This document shows positions 1 through 4,546 of a DNA stretch of 5,316 nucleotides, one piece after another. The stretch's first letter is position 1; each line of letters opens with the position of its first letter. Source of the stretch: Solirubrobacterales bacterium (GTDB taxonomy: Bacteria > Actinomycetota > Thermoleophilia > Solirubrobacterales > 70-9). The position numbers were made by a program, and so were the translations under genes. The stretch spans positions 1-5,316 of the forward strand of contig JASLJO010000259.1 of the NCBI GenBank assembly GCA_030152505.1. The letters are read 5' to 3'. The notes under the pieces are model-generated. The model made no database searches. It was not told the origin of the DNA and saw only the letters and a program-made list of their open reading frames with translations.

Positions 1-1
1 C

Positions 2-268
2 TTCCAGATCGCCGACTTCATCAAGGGCATCGACGCGCTCGTACATACGAAGAAGAACCGTGTTCGCGTTGACGGCCGTCTTGTGACGGTCGACGGTTTC
101 TCGCTGGAAGCCTCGCCGGAAGAGGGCTTCCCCGCGCTTAAAGCGAGCTTTGCCTTGACCACCTACCTGACGCCGCCGGGCGAAGACTCCGCCGCGGGGG
201 CGGCGCCGGAAGCACCCAGCCCGGGCGAAGCGACGCCGGCGGCGGCGACGATCGGAGCGGCGCCATGA
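2..268 (+). CDS. pilO: Type IV pilus inner-membrane assembly protein PilO, C-terminal part (5' end outside window)
   Basis: The frame is open from the left edge, giving 88 residues and a TGA stop. PilO is a bitopic inner-membrane protein that pairs with PilN and links the PilM/PilN platform to the outer parts of the type IV pilus machine. The visible part matches the end of the PilO periplasmic ferredoxin-like domain: an F-x-x-F-I-K-G-I-D helix (residues 1-13), the strand VDGRLVTVDGFSL (24-36), a GFP segment, and a closing strand ending TTYLTP near residue 58. The last 30 residues are an Ala/Pro/Gly/Glu-rich disordered tail. The cytoplasmic N-terminus, transmembrane helix and coiled coil lie outside the window. 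The stop overlaps the next start (ATGA), so the two are probably translationally coupled. Family assignment rests on this fold pattern and on the neighbour; a PulM/GspM-type relative is the main alternative. Confidence 0.78.
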   Translation, partial: FQIADFIKGIDALVHTKKNRVRVDGRLVTVDGFSLEASPEEGFPALKASFALTTYLTPPGEDSAAGAAPEAPSPGEATPAAATIGAAP

Positions 269-1158
269 AGCGGCTGAAGGGACCGGAGCTGAAAACGCCG
301 GCTTTCCTCAGCGACCTCTACTACGACCTGCGCGATCGCCGTCTGCTGCCGCTGGTCGCGCTGGTGATCGTCGCCATCGCCGCGGTTCCCTTCCTCCTCG
401 GGGGCGAACCCGAAAAGCCATACGTTCCGGGGCCGGGGGGCGCTCTCTCCGCGCTCGGATCGGGAAAGACCTCCAAGCTCACCGTCGTCGAGGCCACGCC
501 CGGCCTGCGTAACTATCGCAAGCGCCTTGCGGACCGCAGTCCGACCAACCCCTTCAAGCAGCGTTACACCGGCTTGCCGGCATCCGCCGAGGTGCAGAGC
601 GGCGGCTCGGCCTCGGAAGGGCCGGGTGGTGGCTCACTCACCGTCACCGAAAGCACGACCGAAACCACGGAAGTCACTGAAAGCGGAGGCTCGGGCAGTT
701 CGCCTGCCGGCGGCGGTGAGGAAGGACAGGCCCCGAAACTCGAATTCGTGATCGATGTGCAGATCGCGCACACGGAAAAGGCGCCCGACGGCAGCGAGAG
801 GATGAGCCCCTGGGAAGCACGGCACGACGTGCCGGTCCTGGCACAGCTGCCGAGCAGGAAGACGCCGGTGGTGACCCTGCTGGGTGGCAATTATCGGACC
901 GGGCGACTTGTCTTCCTCGTCGCGCATACGGTCAGGTCGATCAGCGGCGAGTACAGCTGTGCCAGCCGGACCGAGGTCTGCGAACTGCTCGAAGTGAGCG
1001 AAGGCACGCTGCTCGAATACGTCTACGAGCCGACGGGGGTGCGCTATGCGATCAAGGTGACGCATGCCGCGGTCATCCCAGCGCGCAAGCACAACGCCTC
1101 ACGGTCCTCTCGTGCGGCCTTCTCCCTTGTGCGCTCCGGCGCCGTGCCGAGGCCATAG
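265..1158 (+). CDS. Single-pass membrane protein of the type IV pilus operon, possible PilP counterpart
   Basis: This 297-residue protein starts at an ATG overlapping the pilO stop, with GGAG at 254-257 seven bases upstream. Residues 1-26 are charged and probably cytoplasmic. Residues 27-46 are a hydrophobic transmembrane helix with no lipobox cysteine. Residues 47-105 include an NPF motif (95-97) of the kind found just before the linker in PilP/GspC-type proteins. Residues 111-156 are a Gly/Ser/Thr/Glu-rich linker, including a run rich in TES and TET. Residues 158-275 form a beta-rich domain (LEFVIDVQI, TPVVTLLGG, GRLVFLVAH, RYAIKVTHA) with only two cysteines, C232 and C239, which could form a disulfide outside the cytoplasm. 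The last 20 residues are basic and Ser/Arg-rich. Position after pilO and domain order suggest the PilP role of linking the PilN-PilO complex outward. I see no clear PilP sequence signature, so that function is inference. Confidence 0.8.
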   Translation: MKRLKGPELKTPAFLSDLYYDLRDRRLLPLVALVIVAIAAVPFLLGGEPEKPYVPGPGGALSALGSGKTSKLTVVEATPGLRNYRKRLADRSPTNPFKQRYTGLPASAEVQSGGSASEGPGGGSLTVTESTTETTEVTESGGSGSSPAGGGEEGQAPKLEFVIDVQIAHTEKAPDGSERMSPWEARHDVPVLAQLPSRKTPVVTLLGGNYRTGRLVFLVAHTVRSISGEYSCASRTEVCELLEVSEGTLLEYVYEPTGVRYAIKVTHAAVIPARKHNASRSSRAAFSLVRSGAVPRP

Positions 1159-1173
1159 CTTCAGTAAGTGAAG
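1159..1173. promoter_or_regulatory. Short inverted repeat, candidate operator for the HxlR-type regulator
   Basis: CTTCA and TGAAG flank the 5-base centre GTAAG, a perfect 5-bp inverted repeat starting at the base after the preceding stop codon. HxlR-family proteins are dimers that bind short palindromes rich in ACTT/AAGT-like steps and commonly control their own gene or a neighbour. The repeat lies about 65 bases ahead of the regulator start and overlaps a candidate -35 box, which suits repression. A 5-bp arm can occur by chance, so this is tentative. Confidence 0.35.
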
Positions 1174-1188
1174 CATTGGCGCTAAACT
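1160..1188 (+). promoter_or_regulatory. Possible weak sigma-70 type promoter for the HxlR-type regulator
   Basis: TTCAGT (1160-1165) and TAAACT (1183-1188) are separated by 17 bases and match the -35 and -10 consensus at 3 and 4 of 6 positions. The region is the most AT-rich stretch in the surrounding 1 kb, and the spacing to the ATG at 1240 leaves a leader of about 45 bases. The match is poor, so this is only a candidate. Confidence 0.25.
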
Positions 1189-1200
1189 CGCTGTAGCGAG
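1187..1200. repeat. Small perfect hairpin CTCGC-TGTA-GCGAG
   Basis: A 5-bp GC-rich stem (1187-1191 with 1196-1200) around a TGTA tetraloop lies in the leader just downstream of the putative -10 box. It could be a second operator half, a weak terminator for the pilus operon (there is no T-run after it), or chance. No firm role can be assigned. Confidence 0.3.
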
Positions 1201-1239
1201 CCATCGAACGCAATCCGGCTCGCGCCGAAGGTTCCGAAC

Positions 1240-1584
1240 ATGAGCGCCGAGAGCAACTCCCGCTGTCCCGTCTGTCGCACCGCCGACGTCGTCTGCGGCA
1301 AGTGGACCCTTTTGGTCATCCGCGACCTGGCCGACGGCTGCAGCCGTTTCTGTGAGCTCGAGCGCTCGCTCGAGGGGATCAGCCCACGCACCCTCTCGCT
1401 GCGCCTGCGGGCGCTGGAAGAGGAGGGCATCGTCGCCCGCAACACCTTCCCCGAGGTGCCGCCCCGCGTCGAGTACGAGCTGACCGAGAAGGGCGAAGCC
1501 CTCGTCCCCCTGATCGAAGACATGCGCCGCTACGGCACCCGCTGGCTGTTCGAAGAAGAGCCGGCGAGGGCCGTTCCTGCGTAG
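1240..1584 (+). CDS. HxlR-family winged-helix transcriptional regulator
   Basis: This 114-residue protein has the usual length of HxlR regulators, small dimeric DNA-binding proteins of the MarR/ArsR-like winged-helix superfamily that often sense reactive electrophiles or oxidants through a conserved N-terminal cysteine. Signatures seen in order: CPV at C9; GKWTLLVIRDLADG (20-33); RFCELERSLEGISPRTLS (36-53) covering the helix-turn-helix; LRALEEEGIVAR (57-67); and a wing PEVPPRVEYELTEKG (71-85). The C-terminal dimerisation helix has W102 near the expected tryptophan. The ATG at 1240 is chosen because GAAGG (1227-1231) lies eight bases upstream and because the conserved CPV is eight residues in. 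Five cysteines (9, 12, 19, 34, 38) all lie in the first 38 residues, which is unusual. It stands alone between the pilus operon and the 547-residue gene; its targets are unknown, and autoregulation through the repeat at 1159-1173 is inference. Confidence 0.95.
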   Translation: MSAESNSRCPVCRTADVVCGKWTLLVIRDLADGCSRFCELERSLEGISPRTLSLRLRALEEEGIVARNTFPEVPPRVEYELTEKGEALVPLIEDMRRYGTRWLFEEEPARAVPA

Positions 1585-1591
1585 CCGGGTA

Positions 1592-1711
1592 GGGCTGCCA
1601 GGTGTCCCCGGTGGAACCCGCCGACGAATCGTCCGCCAGGGTTCCGGCCTTGGCGTGCTCACAGGTTCCCCTCGGGGGACCCTTGGCAGCTCCTGCAAGC
1701 GGTCGTGCAGG
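1592..1711 (+). ncRNA. Candidate structured leader RNA in the gap before the 547-residue gene
   Basis: The 164-base gap has no credible gene but strong self-complementarity. Bases 1592-1609 pair with 1675-1692 in 17 of 18 positions (two are G-U, with one T-C mismatch at 1603/1681). Inside, GGAACCC (1613-1619) pairs perfectly with GGGTTCC (1639-1645), and the same hairpin continues with G1620-C1636, C1621-G1635 and GACG (1623-1626) with CGTC (1630-1633) around an AAT loop. Downstream, CCTGCA (1692-1697) pairs with TGCAGG (1706-1711). A local hairpin, GGTTCCC (1664-1670) with GGGGACC (1675-1681), competes with the long stem. No T-run follows. I do not recognise a known riboswitch class, tRNA, SRP RNA or RNase P RNA. 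Options are a cis-regulatory leader, a small RNA, or a terminator-like structure after the regulator gene. Confidence 0.4.
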
Positions 1712-1731
1712 CGCAGGAACGACATGACGTT

Positions 1732-1747
1732 GGGGAAAGCTGAAAGG
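1732..1747 (+). promoter_or_regulatory. Ribosome binding region for the GTG start at 1749
   Basis: The in-frame stop TGA at 1725-1727 leaves GTG at 1749 as the first usable start. GGGGAAAG (1732-1739) lies 9-12 bases upstream and AAAGG (1743-1747) only one base upstream; the former is better spaced. TTCCCC at 1666-1671 is perfectly complementary to GGGGAA at 1732-1737, so this site could be masked by the upstream leader. Confidence 0.45.
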
Positions 1748-1748
1748 C

Positions 1749-3392
1749 GTGCGCGATGCTCTGCTCAACGAGCCGCTGCGGCGACTTGCCGCCGAGGCGG
1801 CCACCCGCCTGACCACGCTGGTTGCCGGCGGGGACCAGATTCCCTTCGACGTCGCTGAGTCCGCCGGACCGGACGACGCCTTCTTCCACAGCTACGTCCC
1901 GCTGACGGCGCGCTACGTGCGCGAGCGTGAAGCCGAGCTGCGCACCCTGCCCGCCTTCGAGCCGGCGCGCGAAGCCGTCGTCCTGGCCGACGTCGCCGCT
2001 CCTTATCTGGAGGAGCGGGGCGAGCATGTCCCCGCCGAGCCGGGCGAGCGGGCCGCGCGCCTGCTGACGACCTTCCTCGCCGATCTATGGGATGGCTGCG
2101 GCGAGTTCTCGCTCGACCGCGAGCGGCTCGAGGACGCACTCGCGGTCCTCGACGCCGAGGCCGGCGACGTCGATGAAGCGGACGTGATCGTCGTGCCGCT
2201 CGTCGGCTTGCGGATGTCGGCCACCCGTGTGGGGTTGCCGCACGGTATGCAGCTGGTCCGCGCCGATGCCTTCGATGCGCCGATCGAGGCGATGCGCAGC
2301 GAGGGCATGGGCCGCGCCTCCTGGGAGCCACAGTTCCTGGCGATTGTCGAGCAGGAGGAGGGACCCGACAGCGCCGCCGCGGCGTTGGCCCAGCTCAGCG
2401 ACCTGATCAGCGTCATGCGTCTATATAAGAGAGGTGGCGTCGGACTCGGCCCACATGCCTTTGCGCCGACCGGAGAGGGCCGCTGGCGCCGTATCGCCAC
2501 CGGCGCCCCCGCGCCGCGTGGCGATGGCTACAGGCTGGACGACGAGGAGGCGGCGCAGCTCGCCGACCTGGCCGAGACATTGGAGGCGCGGCCCGACCCG
2601 GCCGGACCCCTGGCCTGGGCCGTGCGTCGCTTCGAGCTCGGCTGCGAGCGCCCCTCGGCGCCCGAAGGCTTGAGCGACCACCTGCTGGCACTGCGTGCCG
2701 TGCTCGACGGTCAGGGCCCGGTGGGCGCCTCGTTGCCGATGCGCGCCGCGGCGTTGATTGCCGACGGCTCGACCGACCGCCTTGCTGCCCGCGAGCGGGT
2801 CGAAGCGGCGATGGAGCTCGAGCGGGCTCAGATGGCCGGCGTTTCGCGCGACTCCGCCGCCGGTCTGGCCGGCTGGGTCGAGGAGAGCGTGCGCCGCATC
2901 CTCCGCCAGGCCGCCCTCGGCGAGCTCGGCGCCGACCTCAACGAGGCCGCCGACGAGACCCTGATCGCCACCGGCTTGGACACGGGCGACGCGTCCATCG
3001 CCGTCGCCGAGGAAGTCCACGCCGACACCGACGCCGACGCCGACACTGGGCCTGATTCCCAGCGCGGTAGAGGTTTGATCCGCTCTGCGACCCAAAGCTC
3101 TACCGCGCTCGGTGGCGAACCGACCATCCCCGAGGAGGAGTACGACATGGAGCAGGACACCCGCATCCTCGAGCCGGTTCCGGCCGAGGACGAGATCCGC
3201 ATCACCGCCCGCGACTGGATGGAGGAGGTGGAGGTGGACGAGAGCACGCTCGACTTCCCCGCGATCGCCGGTGACCTTGCCAACCGCGAGCGCATCGACA
3301 CTCCGCGCGTCCGCCACCTCTTCCCGGTCCCTGAGGACGCGGACTGGGAGGTACGCGAGCTGAACTACGACCACTACCGCAACGCCGGCTAG
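1749..3392 (+). CDS. Conserved-looking protein of unknown function with HEPN/Apea-like middle and acidic tail
   Basis: I do not recognise a characterised family over the full 547 residues. Residues 1-270 are soluble and mixed alpha/beta, with a conserved-looking stretch MRLYKRGGVGLGPHAF (223-238) followed by GEGRWRRIATG. Residues 265-390 are predominantly helical: AWAVRRFELGCE (289-300), a DHLLALRAVLDG helix (310-321), SLPMRAAALIADG (328-340), and an arginine/glutamate-rich helix to about 362. This order resembles Apea-like HEPN domains, but where those carry an R-x(4-6)-H motif this protein reads ERAQMAGVS (358-366) without histidine, so RNase activity is unlikely. Residues 411-500 are acidic and low-complexity, interrupted at 437-456 by a basic Ser/Arg/Gly segment encoded by an inverted repeat. 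The end, TPRVRHLFPVPEDADW (518-533), looks like a conserved peptide. There is no signal peptide or membrane helix. The gene converges on the Get3-like operon with overlapping stops; a functional link is unproven. The start is GTG. Confidence 0.85.
   Translation: MRDALLNEPLRRLAAEAATRLTTLVAGGDQIPFDVAESAGPDDAFFHSYVPLTARYVREREAELRTLPAFEPAREAVVLADVAAPYLEERGEHVPAEPGERAARLLTTFLADLWDGCGEFSLDRERLEDALAVLDAEAGDVDEADVIVVPLVGLRMSATRVGLPHGMQLVRADAFDAPIEAMRSEGMGRASWEPQFLAIVEQEEGPDSAAAALAQLSDLISVMRLYKRGGVGLGPHAFAPTGEGRWRRIATGAPAPRGDGYRLDDEEAAQLADLAETLEARPDPAGPLAWAVRRFELGCERPSAPEGLSDHLLALRAVLDGQGPVGASLPMRAAALIADGSTDRLAARERVEAAMELERAQMAGVSRDSAAGLAGWVEESVRRILRQAALGELGADLNEAADETLIATGLDTGDASIAVAEEVHADTDADADTGPDSQRGRGLIRSATQSSTALGGEPTIPEEEYDMEQDTRILEPVPAEDEIRITARDWMEEVEVDESTLDFPAIAGDLANRERIDTPRVRHLFPVPEDADWEVRELNYDHYRNAG
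3021..3044. repeat. Four tandem 6-base units (G/A)CCGAC coding for alternating Asp and Ala/Thr
   Basis: GCCGAC, ACCGAC, GCCGAC and GCCGAC follow one another without gaps and encode ADTDADAD (residues 425-432) in the acidic linker of the 547-residue protein. Slippage could change its length in steps of two residues without breaking the frame. It lies only 16 bases before the 12-bp inverted repeat. Confidence 0.7.
3061..3109. repeat. Palindromic element with perfect 12-bp arms inside the coding sequence
   Basis: AGCGCGGTAGAG (3061-3072) is the exact reverse complement of CTCTACCGCGCT (3098-3109). After one G-G mismatch, TTTG (3074-3077) pairs with CAAA (3093-3096), leaving a loop of about 15 bases. 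The element is about 61% GC (30 of 49), appears lower than its flanks, and carries codons unusual for this gene (AGA, TTG, TCT twice, CAA). It encodes a basic, Ser/Arg/Gly-rich peptide within an otherwise acidic linker. This is the pattern of an in-frame insertion of a small palindromic repeat. Whether it recurs in the genome cannot be seen here. Confidence 0.75.
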
Positions 3393-3404
3393 GCCCGGCC
3401 GGCG
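3383..3404. terminator. Possible bidirectional terminator hairpin over both convergent stop codons
   Basis: CGCCGGC (3383-3389) pairs with GCCGGCG (3398-3404) around an 8-base loop, giving a 7-bp all-GC stem at the exact junction of the two convergent genes. There is no T-tract on either strand, so it is not a classical intrinsic terminator. GCCGGC is itself palindromic and common in GC-rich DNA, so chance is possible. Confidence 0.35.
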
Positions 3405-4546
3405 GCTATCTCGATCCGCTCCTCGCTCGAGGCGAAGAGGTAGCGGTTGATCTCGGCGAGGCCGCCGAGATCGTGGACGTCCTCGTCCAGGTAGGGGATG
3501 CGGATCACGCCCTTGGTGCGCAGCTCGGCCGCCAGGTGCTCGATGTTGCGCGCGTCGCGCTCGGCCAGCGCCTGGTAGTCGGCGAAGTTCTCGCAGACGC
3601 GCGTCGCCAGGTCCCCGTCGCCCAGCCGTGAGGCCAGGGTGCCCTCGAGGTCGGCTGGGTCGCCGTCCCCACGCAGACGCTCGGCCGGGTAGTGGACCTT
3701 GTTGACGATGACGCCGCCGAAAGGCAGTTTCGCCTCGACCAGCTTGCGGTGGAAGTAGACGGCCTCGTCGATCGGCTCGCCCTGAGGGCCGCAGACGACC
3801 AGGAAGCAGGTGTGCGGGTCGGCGAGCAGGTTGTTGACTCGCTTGGCGCGCGCCTGGAAGCCGTCGACCATGCCGCTGAAGGCGTTGAAGAACTCGGCCA
3901 GGTCGGCAAGCAGGTCGAAGCCGACGATTCGCTTGAAGACCGAGAGCGCGACCGACGCCCCGCGGCCGGCGACGCGGGCCGCCAGCCCGGTCGGGCGCAT
4001 GAAGACGCGCAGCGAGCGGCCTTCGATGAACTGGGTGAGGCGTTTGGGTGCCTCCAGGAAGTCGAGCGCGTTGCGGGTGGGGGGCGTGTCGAGGACGAGC
4101 AGGTCGAAGCGGCCTTCGGTGTGCAGCTCGAAGAGCTTCTCCATCGCCATGTACTCCTGCGAGCCGGCCAGTGCGTTGGAGATCTGCTGGTAGATGCGGT
4201 TGTTCAGCACCCGGTCGCGCGACTCCTCGTCGGGCGCCTGGCGGGCGACGAGCTCGTCGAAGGTCGCCTTGGCGTCGAGCATCATCGCCCACAGCTCGCC
4301 CTGCATCTCGATCCCATGGCGTTTGAACAGCTCAGGGTCCACGCGCTCGGCCTCGTTGCCGAGCTCGCGCAGGCCGAGCGAGTCGGCGAGCCGCTTCGCC
4401 GGGTCGATCGTCAGCACGCAGACGCGCAGCCCGCGCGCCGCCATGCCCGTGGCGATCGCCGCCGCGGTGGTCGTCTTGCCGACGCCGCCCGAGCCGGCAC
4501 AGATACAGATGTCCTTGCCCGCGAGGATCTCGTCCACCGCGGGCAT
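3389..4546 (-). CDS. ArsA/Get3-family ATPase, second subunit of a tandem pair (BagB/Rv3680-like)
   Basis: This complete 385-residue protein belongs to the SIMIBI-class P-loop ATPases of the ArsA/Get3 family. Residues 11-26 hold the first strand and P-loop GSGGVGKTT (18-26, catalytic K24 and T25). TIDPAKRLADSLGL (46-59) is the switch I region (D48). LLVLDTPPTRNALDFL (149-164) contains switch II (D153). GGVIVNKVHYP (277-287) matches the base-contact strand (N282). The helical insertion (about 85-145 and 165-240) is where Get3 dimers form their client groove. The signature lysine of the deviant Walker A motif (GKGGVGKT) is serine here (S19), and there is no CxxC zinc motif. It starts in the TGATG overlap with the upstream ATPase gene, with AGGAG at 4556-4560 nine bases before the ATG. 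Its closest characterised relatives are likely the actinobacterial Get3-like pair of M. tuberculosis; true arsenite export is unlikely without ArsB nearby. The exact client is unknown. Confidence 0.93.
   Translation of the reverse strand: MPAVDEILAGKDICICAGSGGVGKTTTAAAIATGMAARGLRVCVLTIDPAKRLADSLGLRELGNEAERVDPELFKRHGIEMQGELWAMMLDAKATFDELVARQAPDEESRDRVLNNRIYQQISNALAGSQEYMAMEKLFELHTEGRFDLLVLDTPPTRNALDFLEAPKRLTQFIEGRSLRVFMRPTGLAARVAGRGASVALSVFKRIVGFDLLADLAEFFNAFSGMVDGFQARAKRVNNLLADPHTCFLVVCGPQGEPIDEAVYFHRKLVEAKLPFGGVIVNKVHYPAERLRGDGDPADLEGTLASRLGDGDLATRVCENFADYQALAERDARNIEHLAAELRTKGVIRIPYLDEDVHDLGGLAEINRYLFASSEERIEIAAGRA

Noticed and set aside
1592..1711. A known riboswitch (cobalamin, SAM-IV, TPP, cyclic di-GMP, ydaO) in the gap
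   Set aside because: I compared remembered core motifs of these classes on both strands and found none intact; only generic hairpins are shared.
1099..1725. A 208-codon minus-strand open frame covering the intergenic gap and the HxlR gene
   Set aside because: Most of it is antisense to the well supported regulator. The part in the gap coincides with strong inverted repeats, which explains its composition better than coding.
3061..3109. A true tRNA gene at the palindrome
   Set aside because: There is no acceptor stem, no 5-bp/7-base anticodon arm and no proper clover-leaf on either strand, and it lies within an open coding frame.
2421..4292. A 623-codon open frame on the minus strand spanning both the second ATPase gene and the 547-residue gene
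   Set aside because: It reads out of frame through a clear ArsA/Get3 gene and antisense to another gene; its product is Arg/Ala/Gly/Pro-rich, typical of spurious frames in GC-rich DNA, and shows no family motif.
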